64,000 bases of DNA from DATMGU01 sp035555315. GTDB taxonomy: Bacteria; Pseudomonadota; Alphaproteobacteria; ATCC43930; CGMCC-115725. The translations under genes and the position numbers were made by a program. The notes under the pieces are model-generated. The model saw only the letters and a program-made list of their open reading frames with translations, ran no database searches and was not told where the DNA came from. Shown here one piece after another: positions 26,569-34,547 of the stretch (within the stretch, counting starts at the first letter, position 1; each line of letters opens with the position of its first letter). The DNA lies in assembly GCA_035555315.1 (NCBI GenBank), contig DATMGU010000078.1, positions 62,001-126,000 on the forward strand, in the 5' to 3' direction.

Positions 26569-26880
26569 CTATTGTGGGGGTTTGTCGGTGGGCGACAGCT
26601 CGATCGTCCGCAGCACCGCGCCGCTGGCGGGGTCGATCATCAGCAGCATATCGGCGGCACCGGGCCGTTCGACATGCAGCACCAGACGCTCGCCGACACC
26701 GGTCATGCCGGTGACCCGGCCGGCCGGCGGCAGGGCGACCACCACCGGGCCGTCAGTGGTCGCGAGCGGCCGGGGCTTACCCGACGCCGCCAGCCGGCCG
26801 GCGATGACGACGACGATCCCGACGACGCCGGCGATGATCAGGGCGGTCATCAAAACCACCAAAACCTTGAGCGCGCGCAT
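26569..26880 (-). CDS. DUF6476-type small membrane protein
   Basis: 103 residues: one N-terminal membrane helix (LKVLVVLMTALIIAGVVGIVVVIAG) followed by a small periplasmic domain with beta-strand pattern (PVVVALPPAGRVTGM, RLVLHVE, MLLMIDPASGAVLRTIEL). Such proteins are encoded divergently from rluD in many alphaproteobacteria. Function unknown. The frame is open far upstream, but that part is the antisense of rluD; the ATG at 26880 fits the family N-terminus. Confidence 0.72.
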   Translation of the reverse strand: MRALKVLVVLMTALIIAGVVGIVVVIAGRLAASGKPRPLATTDGPVVVALPPAGRVTGMTGVGERLVLHVERPGAADMLLMIDPASGAVLRTIELSPTDKPPQ

Positions 26881-26940
26881 GGATCGGTCCACCCTCGGGG
26901 TTATGCTGCTCGAATTTTTACGGATGAAGGCTTCACGACG

Positions 26941-27912
26941 ATGGACGGTATGATCGGCAAATCCAGCAGCGTGGTCAGCCTGCCGACCGATACCGGTCTC
27001 AGGCTGGATCGGCTGCTGGCGGCGCGGCTGCCCGAGCTGTCGCGCAGCCGTCTCAAGGCGCTCATCGAAGAAGGCCATGTCACGGCCGACGGCGCGACCA
27101 TAACCAACCCGTCCCAACGGGTCAAACCCGGCCAGCATTTCGTCGTCGAGCCGCCGCCCCCGATCGACGACCGGCCGGCACCCCAGGCGATCGACCTCGA
27201 TGTCGTCTACGAAGATGCCGAGTTGATCGTCATCGACAAGCCGGCCGGGCTGGTCGTTCACCCGGCACCGGGCAATCCGGACGCGACCCTGGTCAATGCC
27301 CTGCTGGCGCATTGCGGCGACAGCCTCGCCGGCATCGGCGGGGTTCGGCGCCCCGGCATCGTGCATCGGTTGGACAAGGACACCAGCGGGTTGATGGTCG
27401 TCGCCAAGACCGGGCACGCCCACGCGGTGCTGAGCAAGGCGTTTGCCGATCGAACCATCAACCGCGCCTATCTGGCGCTGGTCTGGGGCCTGCCGCCCCA
27501 GCGGGAGGGCGAGCTCACCGGGTCGATCGGCCGCAGCCCGGTGAACCGCAAGAAAATGGCCGTCGTCACGAGGGGCGGTAAATCGGCGAAAACGCACTAT
27601 ATGGTTGAGCGGACATTCGGCACCACGGCCTCGCTGGTGCGATGTCGTCTTGCAACGGGACGAACCCATCAAATTCGCGTTCATCTAACAGAGCTCGGCA
27701 CCCCGCTGATCGGGGACCAAACCTACGGCCGGGTTCGGCGGGGGCGGACACAGGGGCTATCTGAAAGCGTCGCGGCTGAATTGACCGGGTTTCCCCGGCA
27801 AGCGCTGCATGCGACGACACTGGGGTTCATCCATCCGGCGTCGGGGGAGATGCTCGACTTCAAGAGCCCGATCCCTGCGGATATCGCACATCTGGTAACA
27901 CTTTTAGAATGA
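26941..27912 (+). CDS. rluD: 23S rRNA pseudouridine synthase RluD (RluA family)
   Basis: 323 residues. S4-type RNA-binding domain at about 18-75 (RLDRLLAARLPELSRSRLKALIEEG), catalytic domain with Asp145 in VHRLDKDTSGLMVVAKT, and the family ending QALHATTLGFIHP. Makes pseudouridines in helix 69 of 23S rRNA during ribosome assembly. ATG 26941 lies in the 60-base space divergent to the DUF6476 gene. rpoH follows 122 bases later, an arrangement common in alphaproteobacteria. Confidence 0.93.
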   Translation: MDGMIGKSSSVVSLPTDTGLRLDRLLAARLPELSRSRLKALIEEGHVTADGATITNPSQRVKPGQHFVVEPPPPIDDRPAPQAIDLDVVYEDAELIVIDKPAGLVVHPAPGNPDATLVNALLAHCGDSLAGIGGVRRPGIVHRLDKDTSGLMVVAKTGHAHAVLSKAFADRTINRAYLALVWGLPPQREGELTGSIGRSPVNRKKMAVVTRGGKSAKTHYMVERTFGTTASLVRCRLATGRTHQIRVHLTELGTPLIGDQTYGRVRRGRTQGLSESVAAELTGFPRQALHATTLGFIHPASGEMLDFKSPIPADIAHLVTLLE

Positions 27913-28034
27913 TTTCAAAGTAGACAGGTAGCGTCGCGAGCCTTAACCTTTAAGTATTCGGGTATTTGGCGACAGGTCATGATTTCTGCCGGCAGCGGCA
28001 GGAGGACCGTCACCACCCAGAACGGAGTGTAAAG

Positions 28035-28925
28035 ATGGCTGGGATCTCTAACGTTCCAAGCATCAGTGCCGATGGCAATCTGTCGCGATATCTTCAGGAG
28101 ATCCGCAAGTTCCCCATGCTGGCCGCCGATGAGGAATTCATGCTGGCGAAAAGTTGGAAGGAGCATGCCGATCCGGACGCGGCGCAAAAGCTGGTAACCA
28201 GCCACCTGCGGCTCGTCGCGAAGATCGCGATGGGCTATCGCGGCTATGGCCTGCCCCTGTCCGAACTGATTTCCGAAGGCAATGTCGGGATGATGCAGGC
28301 GGTCAAGCGGTTCGAGCCGGATCGCGGCTTCCGCCTCGCAACCTATGCGATGTGGTGGATCCGCGCGGCGATCCAGGAATACATCCTGCATTCCTGGTCC
28401 CTGGTAAAGATGGGCACGACGGCGGCGCAGAAGAAGCTGTTTTTCAACCTGCGCCGATTGAAAGGCCAGCTTCAGGCGATCGACGAGGGCGACATGTCGC
28501 CCGAGATCGTGCACCAGATCGCGACCAAGCTTGAAGTGCCGGAGACCGAGGTCGTCAACATGAATCGGCGCCTCGCCAGCCCCGATCACTCGCTGAACGC
28601 GCCGCTGAAGGCGGAAGGCGAAGGGGAGTGGATGGATTGGCTGGTCGATACCGAGGACAGCCAGGAGATCAAGCTCGGCGACCGGGAGGAGCTGGGTCTG
28701 CGCCGCGACCTGCTGCGCGACGCCATGAAGACGCTGAACGACCGCGAGCGGCATATCCTGACCGAACGGCGGTTGAAGGACGAACCGGTGACGCTGGAAG
28801 ATCTGTCGCGCGAGTACAACATCTCGCGCGAACGGGTCCGGCAGATCGAGGTGCGAGCCTTCGAGAAACTGCAGAAATCGATCAAATCCGCAGCCTTGGA
28901 GCGGCGTCTGCTGCCGGCGTCTTAA
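28035..28925 (+). CDS. rpoH: RNA polymerase sigma-32 factor
   Basis: 296 residues. Region 2 is intact (LVAKIAMGYRGYGLPLSELISEGNVGMMQAVKRF in segments, then RLATYAMWWIRAAIQEYIL), followed by the RpoH box QKKLFFNLRR at about 132-141, which distinguishes RpoH from other group 2/3 sigmas, and region 4.2 ISRERVRQIEVRAFEKLQ. Directs heat-shock transcription. ATG 28035 has GGAG seven bases upstream; the frame is open slightly further. A strong terminator follows. Confidence 0.96.
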   Translation: MAGISNVPSISADGNLSRYLQEIRKFPMLAADEEFMLAKSWKEHADPDAAQKLVTSHLRLVAKIAMGYRGYGLPLSELISEGNVGMMQAVKRFEPDRGFRLATYAMWWIRAAIQEYILHSWSLVKMGTTAAQKKLFFNLRRLKGQLQAIDEGDMSPEIVHQIATKLEVPETEVVNMNRRLASPDHSLNAPLKAEGEGEWMDWLVDTEDSQEIKLGDREELGLRRDLLRDAMKTLNDRERHILTERRLKDEPVTLEDLSREYNISRERVRQIEVRAFEKLQKSIKSAALERRLLPAS

Positions 28926-28950
28926 GCCGTCTCCCGCGATCGATCCATCA

Positions 28951-28985
28951 TGGGCCGCCTCCGATCGAGGCGGCCCATTTTGTTT
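28951..28985 (+). terminator. Intrinsic terminator of rpoH
   Basis: Perfect 11-base arms (28951-28961 and 28967-28977) around a five-base loop, followed by TTTTGTTT. Placed 25 bases after the rpoH stop and just before the convergent LysE-family gene. Confidence 0.88.
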
Positions 28986-28998
28986 CGTTAAACCCGAG

Positions 28999-29616
28999 CT
29001 AACGCCGATGCGCCAGGGCGAGGCCGACCCCCGCGCCGACCAATAAGCCGCCGGAAACCCGGTTCCGCAATCGGCCGCGCGCCGCGAGCACCCCCCGAGC
29101 ACGCCCCGCGGCGACCGCCCAGGCGCCGTCCAACAGCACGGCAAGGACGATGAAGGTCAGCGACAGCACGGCGATCTGCGTCGTGGTGTCCCCGCCGAGA
29201 CTGATGAATTGCGGGAAGAAAGCGCCATAGAACAGCAGCGTCTTGGGGTTCGTCAGCGACACCAGAAAACCGCGCCAATAGATCTCGCTGACCGATTTTG
29301 GCTGCGGTCTTACCTTGGTGAGGTCGGTCGGCGGCGACCGCCACTGCTTGACCCCCAGATAGACGAGGTAAGCGACCCCCACCCAGCGGACCCACTCGAA
29401 CCATACGGCGATGGCGCCCAGCAGCGCCGTCATGCCCAAGCCGGTCAGGCCGAGCTGCACCACCATAGCCGAACCGGTGCCGGCGACCGTCAGCAGCCCG
29501 AACCGCGTGCCAGAGGCGACGCTGTTGGCGACGATCAAGGCGACGTTCGGCCCGGGGATCAGGATCAGGATGACCACCGCCAGGACGAAGGTCGCGTAAA
29601 GGGAAGGGTCGACCAT
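28999..29616 (-). CDS. LysE/RhtB-family amino acid exporter
   Basis: 205 residues with six hydrophobic segments. LysE landmarks are LILIPGPNVALIVANSVASGTRFG near residue 20, VGVAYLVYLGVKQWR, and GFLVSLTNPKTLLFYGAFFPQF. Probably exports an amino acid or homoserine-lactone-like compound. The ATG at 29616 (MVDPSLYATF) gives the usual N-terminus; upstream codons are not family-like. Confidence 0.88.
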   Translation of the reverse strand: MVDPSLYATFVLAVVILILIPGPNVALIVANSVASGTRFGLLTVAGTGSAMVVQLGLTGLGMTALLGAIAVWFEWVRWVGVAYLVYLGVKQWRSPPTDLTKVRPQPKSVSEIYWRGFLVSLTNPKTLLFYGAFFPQFISLGGDTTTQIAVLSLTFIVLAVLLDGAWAVAAGRARGVLAARGRLRNRVSGGLLVGAGVGLALAHRR

Positions 29617-29852
29617 CGGGTGCGCTCTCCGTCGCCAACTGTTCGGGCCAAGATCAGCCCGCGCGTCAGCCTGACACAGAGCAGTCCGACGCTTCAATCC
29701 ACAACCCTTAAGACCAAAGAAGCGGAATGCAAAATGGCCCCGTTGAATCAACGGCGTTTACCATTTAGTCAAAGTTGCGTATTAAACGATCCACGGGTTG
29801 CTGCCGCAGCGCGTCTGACACCGGGGCGGGTTCGGTTCAGGGGGAGATCACG

Positions 29853-29909
29853 ATGTCAGCAGAGACCGGTGCCGGGGGGCGCCGCCGGATGTCTATTTCG
29901 TGCCGGTAG
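29853..29909 (+). other. Short upstream ORF overlapping the lytic transglycosylase start
   Basis: An 18-codon ORF (ATG 29853, GGGGGAG eight bases upstream) ends at a TAG at 29907-29909, ten bases inside the lytic transglycosylase frame that starts with GTG 29900. The strong ribosome site belongs to the short ORF, so translation of the main gene might depend on re-initiation. Confidence 0.35.
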
Positions 29910-31054
29910 TCCTGTCCGGTTCATGGCGTATGGTCGCTTGCGTCGGTCTGCTCTGCGCCGTATCGGCCTGCGCCGGGCGCACGCCGCGCCAGGCGAGCTA
30001 TCGACCGAGCCCCGATTCCAGTACCGCGGCACGCAATTATGCGCCGCCAGGTCCGCCAAGCGATCCCTGGGGACCGTATATCATGGAAGCATCGAACCGC
30101 TTCTCCATTCCGGATCGCTGGATCAGGGAAGTGATGCGGCGTGAATCCGGCGGCCAACAATACATTAACGGACGCCTGACCACCTCCGGAGCCGGCGCCA
30201 TCGGGCTGATGCAAGTAATGCCAAGCACTTACGAGGATCTGCGGAACGCCCATAACCTAGGCCCCGATCCCTACGATCCGCATGACAACATCCTGGCCGG
30301 TACCGCCTATATCCGCGACATGTATCAGCGGTTCGGCTCGCCGGCTTTTCTAGGGGCCTATAACGCGGGCCCGCAACGCCTGGCCGATTTCATGTCCGGT
30401 GCTCGGCCGCTGCCGAGCGAGACCGTCGCCTATATGGCAGCCGTCGCCCCGCGCCTTGGCCCGGCGATGTCGTCGGGACCGATCGCCGTGGCGCAGGTTC
30501 AACCGGCTCCCGCCCCCGCGGCACCCGTGATGTCCGCGGCGGTCGAAACCGTCGGTGCATCGGATAGCAGCGGCACCATAGGCGGCAGGACGCTCGAAGC
30601 CGTGTGGAATACGCCGGCGGCACCACCCGCCCGTCTGCCCTTCAGCGTCGGCCCCAGCGTCGCCGCTCCGCCGGTGCCCGTTCAATCTGCCCCACTTCAA
30701 TCTGCCCCCACTCAACCTGTCGTCGTTGCCCAACCCATCGCCGTTGCGCCGGTCAGCGCCCCCGCCCCGGTCGTCGTCGCATCCTCGGGACAAGCCGGCC
30801 AATGGGCCGTCCAGGTCGGTGCGTTCAGCAGCCCTGCACAGGCCCAGGCGCGCGCCAACAGCGCCCGAAGCCTGGCTCATGGCGCGCTCGACCGCGCACA
30901 GACCGCCGTCGTCACCACGACGCGCACGGATGGCTCGGTGCTTTATCGGGCCCGGCTGGCGGGTATCACCGCCGATGCCGCCAGCAATGCCTGCGACAAG
31001 CTGGCGCGCGAGCAAGTCGCCTGCATCGTCGTCGCCGCCGGCGGCGACCTCTGA
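29900..31054 (+). CDS. Lipoprotein lytic transglycosylase (SLT domain) with SPOR domain
   Basis: 384 residues. Lipobox AVSAC with Cys24; SLT lysozyme-like domain at about 58-165 with catalytic Glu82 in MRRESGGQQY, IGLMQVMPSTY and GAYNAGPQRL; a Pro/Ala/Val-rich linker at about 165-300; and a C-terminal SPOR domain (GQWAVQVGAFSSPAQAQARAN). It should cleave peptidoglycan glycan strands in the periplasm, targeted by SPOR to denuded glycan at division sites. GTG 29900 gives the n-region an Arg; the internal ATG 29930 would leave a signal without positive charge. Confidence 0.85.
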   Translation: MPVVLSGSWRMVACVGLLCAVSACAGRTPRQASYRPSPDSSTAARNYAPPGPPSDPWGPYIMEASNRFSIPDRWIREVMRRESGGQQYINGRLTTSGAGAIGLMQVMPSTYEDLRNAHNLGPDPYDPHDNILAGTAYIRDMYQRFGSPAFLGAYNAGPQRLADFMSGARPLPSETVAYMAAVAPRLGPAMSSGPIAVAQVQPAPAPAAPVMSAAVETVGASDSSGTIGGRTLEAVWNTPAAPPARLPFSVGPSVAAPPVPVQSAPLQSAPTQPVVVAQPIAVAPVSAPAPVVVASSGQAGQWAVQVGAFSSPAQAQARANSARSLAHGALDRAQTAVVTTTRTDGSVLYRARLAGITADAASNACDKLAREQVACIVVAAGGDL

Positions 31055-31079
31055 TCGAGGACGGCTGGACCAGACTCGC

Positions 31080-31113
31080 TTGACGCATGAAATGAATCCC
31101 TGTTCACTTCATT
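31080..31113 (+). promoter_or_regulatory. Candidate promoter/operator of the TetR-SDR operon
   Basis: TTGACG (31080-31085) resembles a -35 box. Downstream is TGAA-(6)-TTCA at 31093-31106 nested with AATGAA/TTCATT arms (31091-31096, 31108-31113), a dyad typical of TetR autoregulation. The -10 (TTCACT) is weak. Confidence 0.4.
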
Positions 31114-31131
31114 GGAACAAGGATGAGTTTC

Positions 31132-31812
31132 ATGGCGTATCGACGTACCGACGAGATCACCAGCCGGCTCGCTGAAAAACGCGGCGAGATCATCGAGGCC
31201 GCACGCAGGATCGTCGCCGAACGCGGTTTCCGCGAGGCGCAGATCGCCGCCATCGCCACCGCCGCCGGAGTGGCAACCGGCACCGTCTATCGATATTTTC
31301 CGTCCAAGGCGGACCTGTTCACCGAGGTCCTGGCCGCCACCTCGGAGCGCGAGGTGACTGTCGCCGCGTCGATCGCCGCCACCGAGGGCAGTGCCGCCCA
31401 ACGCCTCGCCGATGCGGCCCATGCCTTTGCCAGCCGCGCGGTGCGCGGCCGCCGGTTGGCCTATGCCCTGATCGCAGAACCGGTCGATCCCGAGATCGAC
31501 AAAGCCCGGCTGGACTATCGACGGGCACTGGGCCGGGTCTTCGAAGGGCTGATCGAGGAAGGTGTCCGGCGCGGCGAGTTTCCCCGCCAGAACGTTGCGG
31601 CCAGTGCCGCCTGCGTCGTTGGTGCCTTGATAGAGGGGTTGGTCTCGCCCCTCGCCCCGGACGCCGATCGTATCGAAGATGGCGGCGCCACTCTGGCGGA
31701 AGCGATCGCTACTTTCTGCGTCCGCGCCGTCGCCGGGCAAGCCAGCCATGAAGCCCGCTCCTCCGCGACAACCAAGGTCGCCATGCTTGGCGATGCCGTG
31801 GGGCGACGATGA
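31132..31812 (+). CDS. TetR/AcrR-family transcriptional regulator
   Basis: 226 residues. N-terminal HTH at about 15-60 (RGEIIEAARRIVAERGFREAQ, then VATGTVYRYFPSKADLFTEVL), followed by an all-helical ligand domain. The ATG at 31132 has AAGGA eight bases upstream; the ATG at 31123 overlaps that ribosome site. It overlaps the SDR gene by four bases (ATGA), so it probably represses that oxidoreductase together with itself. Confidence 0.88.
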   Translation: MAYRRTDEITSRLAEKRGEIIEAARRIVAERGFREAQIAAIATAAGVATGTVYRYFPSKADLFTEVLAATSEREVTVAASIAATEGSAAQRLADAAHAFASRAVRGRRLAYALIAEPVDPEIDKARLDYRRALGRVFEGLIEEGVRRGEFPRQNVAASAACVVGALIEGLVSPLAPDADRIEDGGATLAEAIATFCVRAVAGQASHEARSSATTKVAMLGDAVGRR

Positions 31813-32573
31813 CGAGCAGAGACGGGCGCCTGACGGGCAAGGTGGCGTTGGTCACGGGCGGTGGGTCCGGCATCGGACGGGCGACCGCCCTTGTCCTCGC
31901 CGGTGAGGGGGCCGCTGTCGTGGTCAGCAATCGTCGTGCCTCGCTCGGCCAGGAGACGGTCGATATGATCCACGCCGCCGGCCGTAGCGGCGCCTTCCAG
32001 GCCGCCGATGTGACGCGCCCGGAGGATGTCCAGACGCTCGTCGACTTCACCGTCGACCGGTTCGGCCGCCTGGATATCGCCTTCAACAATGCCGGTGCCA
32101 TGGAACCCAGGGCATTGCTGCACGAGCAGACGCTGGAGATGTTCGACATGGTCTTCGACACCAATGTCCGCGGCGTGTTCCTGTGCATGCGGTCGGAGAT
32201 CGACCAGATGCTGAAAGGCGGCGGCGGTGTCATCGTGAATTGCGGATCGGTCAGCGGCATCCGCAACGCCAATCCCGGCATTTCCGCCTATTCCGCCGCC
32301 AAATGCGCCCTGCATTCCCTGACCCGGTCCGCGGCGATGGAATACGCGGCCAAGGGCATCCGCATCAACGCGGTGGCACCCGGCCGCATCCTGACCGACA
32401 TGCTGGCCAATGCGGGGGTGCAAGACCTGGAGAGCTTTGCGAACGGTTTGCCGATGCGCCGCCTGGGCCGGCCCGAGGAAATCGCCGAGACCGTCATCTG
32501 GCTGGCCTCGGATGCCGCCTCGTTCGTTACCGGTCAGGTCGTCGGGGTCGATGGCGGGTTTTTGGCCCAGTAG
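31809..32573 (+). CDS. Short-chain dehydrogenase/reductase
   Basis: 254 residues, classical SDR. Cofactor motif TGGGSGIGRA (16-25), NNAG at 93-96, catalytic Ser147, Tyr161 and Lys165 (YSAAK), and the PG motif VAPGRILTDM. C-terminus GQVVGVDGGFLAQ is typical of FabG-like glucose/cyclohexanol dehydrogenase relatives. Substrate unknown; its translation is coupled to the TetR gene. Confidence 0.88.
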   Translation: MTSRDGRLTGKVALVTGGGSGIGRATALVLAGEGAAVVVSNRRASLGQETVDMIHAAGRSGAFQAADVTRPEDVQTLVDFTVDRFGRLDIAFNNAGAMEPRALLHEQTLEMFDMVFDTNVRGVFLCMRSEIDQMLKGGGGVIVNCGSVSGIRNANPGISAYSAAKCALHSLTRSAAMEYAAKGIRINAVAPGRILTDMLANAGVQDLESFANGLPMRRLGRPEEIAETVIWLASDAASFVTGQVVGVDGGFLAQ

Positions 32574-32885
32574 CTTTATCCCCGGGATGGGCTTCGCCCC
32601 TCAAGATCCGCCTCCATCGACCGGATCATGACTCGCACGCCTCATCAAATAAGCCGGCTATTTCGCTCGAGATGTCGCAGAACTGGCCTGCACGACGAGC
32701 GCTGGCCGCCAACCGGCATATCAAGCGATAAAGCAGGGAGGAATTACGGCGAGGTCAGAACGCGCCTTGGAGCAAAGCTGGCCCGCAATTCGCACCCCGT
32801 TGCGCTTGAGTTCCGGGGCGCTGAGTTCCGGCGCCACGCCACCTGATCGTGAGCCCCTTATGTGCCGTTCTATCGAGGTAATCCC
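32574..32885. other. Intergenic region before the phnW-like gene
   Basis: 312 bases. I see no protein-coding pattern with a ribosome site and no RNA gene. A 15-base-spaced direct repeat of TGAGTTCCGG (about 32807 and 32822) lies 55 bases before the phnW-like start and could be a regulator site. Confidence 0.35.
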
Positions 32886-34001
32886 ATGAAGTTGCTGATC
32901 CCCGGTCCCGTCTCGACCCATGCTTCCGTACGGGCGGCGGCGGCGCAGGACTACGCACCGTGGGATAATGATTTCCGCCCGATAAACGCCAGCAACCGTG
33001 CCCGGGTACTGAAAATCGCCGGCACGAACGAGGCGGAGCACGCCACCCTACCGCTGCAGGGCTGCGGCCATTTCGCCGTCGAAGCGGCCATCCGCACCTT
33101 CGTGCCGCGCGGCGGTAAGCTGTTGATCCCTGCCACCGGCGCCTATGCCGACCGGGCCACCCGCCTGGCGCGGGAGGTGGGCTGCGACGTGGTGACCATC
33201 CCCGTGCCGCATGATGCGCCGACCGCCCCGGACGCTCTGGAGGCCGCCCTGATGGACGACCCGGCGATCGGCCATGTGGCCATCGTCTACAGCGAAACCG
33301 GCAGCGGGGTGATCCACGACGTGCCGGCCTTGGCCCAGGCTGCCGGACGCGCCGGGCGCCGGGTGATCGTCGATGCCGTGTCCGCCTTCGGCGCCTTGCC
33401 GCTGGACCTGAGTGCGCTGCCGATGGTGGATGCCGTGGTGTTCACGTCGAACAAATGCCTGGAGGGCCTTCCCGGACTGGCCTTCGCCGTGGCGCGGATC
33501 GACCGCCTGGTCGCCTGCCAGAATCAGGCCGGAAGTTGGTCGCTGGATCTGGCGGATATCTATCAGCACGCGCTGCGGGCCGGCTGGGGCACTTCCCGCT
33601 TCACACCCTCCGCGCAAGCGATGGTGGCGTTCAGCACAGCGTTGGACCTATACGACGCCGAAGGGGGCCAACCGGTCCGGCTGGCCCGCTACACCGCCAA
33701 TATGCGCGCGCTCTACGACGGGGTATGCGAACTCGGGCTGGCACCGTATCTGGCGCGGGCGGCGCAGGGGCCAATCGTCGTCAACGTTCATGCCCCCGCC
33801 GACCCGGCCTGGAATCTGCAGGTCTTCGTCGACGCGCTGAAGGCCAAAGGCTTCCTGATCAGCAATTTCTACAACACCGAGGCGCCCAGCTTCCGTGTCG
33901 GCTGCATCGGCGCCATCACACCCGACGACATGCGGGCAGCGGTATGCGCCATGGACGAGGCCTTGGCCGGCATGGGCATCCAGCAGCGCAAGGCGGCCTG
34001 A
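32886..34001 (+). CDS. phnW: 2-aminoethylphosphonate:pyruvate transaminase-like class V aminotransferase
   Basis: 371 residues, PLP fold I. KLLIPGPVSTHASVRAA is the standard N-terminus; Asp163 (VIVDAVSAFGALPLDL) contacts the PLP ring nitrogen and Lys190 lies in TSNKCLEGLPGLAFA, the PhnW signature. PhnW converts 2-aminoethylphosphonate to phosphonoacetaldehyde. No phnX, phnA, phnY or phosphonate transporter is nearby, so the substrate could be another short omega-amino compound. ATG 32886 follows GAGG; the frame extends eight codons further. Confidence 0.75.
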   Translation: MKLLIPGPVSTHASVRAAAAQDYAPWDNDFRPINASNRARVLKIAGTNEAEHATLPLQGCGHFAVEAAIRTFVPRGGKLLIPATGAYADRATRLAREVGCDVVTIPVPHDAPTAPDALEAALMDDPAIGHVAIVYSETGSGVIHDVPALAQAAGRAGRRVIVDAVSAFGALPLDLSALPMVDAVVFTSNKCLEGLPGLAFAVARIDRLVACQNQAGSWSLDLADIYQHALRAGWGTSRFTPSAQAMVAFSTALDLYDAEGGQPVRLARYTANMRALYDGVCELGLAPYLARAAQGPIVVNVHAPADPAWNLQVFVDALKAKGFLISNFYNTEAPSFRVGCIGAITPDDMRAAVCAMDEALAGMGIQQRKAA

Positions 34002-34028
34002 TGCGCCGAGATCAGCTCTCCCCGTTGC

Positions 34029-34547
34029 TTATTCCTCCCCCGGCATCATGACTTCCTCGCCCCATTCCTCGACGAGCTTTTGCTGAAACGTGCCGAGCGC
34101 TTTCCGGCGGTTCGCGAGGGATTTTTTCAGGACGGCGGTGGCGATGATCGGCATGCCGAAATGCAGCAGCCAACCAACTCCGGCGGCACCGTAGAAGGCC
34201 AGCCAGACGAACACATTGGCCAGCAAGGCCGTCAGCCCGACCATCGTATTGACGCCGGTCCACAGCTTGATCGCGACCGGCAGCACGCCGGCGAGGTTCA
34301 TGATCGAGACGCTAATCGCCAAAAACTTGCGCGGATGCCGATCGACGACCATGGCGACGCCGGAGGGCAGCATCCCTGCGACAAACAGCACGCAGGTCGG
34401 CAACGCAAACCCGGCCAACAGCACCAATGACAAAGTACCGACCACCAGGCCCATGGACCCACGGCCTTTGGGCGGCCGTCCCTTGAGCCTGCGGGCGTTC
34501 GCCTGTTTCGCGGCCAGTGCGCGCTGGTTGGCGACCGGGCGTGCCAT
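34029..34547 (-). CDS. Small multi-pass membrane protein paired with pseudokinase, unknown function
   Basis: 172 residues. A very basic cytoplasmic N-terminus (about 1-30, with RRLKGRPPKGRG) is followed by hydrophobic segments at about 33-62, 75-95 and 103-140, and a C-terminal tail that turns acidic (VEEWGEEVMMPGEE). No family recognised. Its ATG overlaps the stop of the kinase-like gene (TGATG), so the two are translationally coupled and likely work together at the inner membrane. Confidence 0.65.
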   Translation of the reverse strand: MARPVANQRALAAKQANARRLKGRPPKGRGSMGLVVGTLSLVLLAGFALPTCVLFVAGMLPSGVAMVVDRHPRKFLAISVSIMNLAGVLPVAIKLWTGVNTMVGLTALLANVFVWLAFYGAAGVGWLLHFGMPIIATAVLKKSLANRRKALGTFQQKLVEEWGEEVMMPGEE

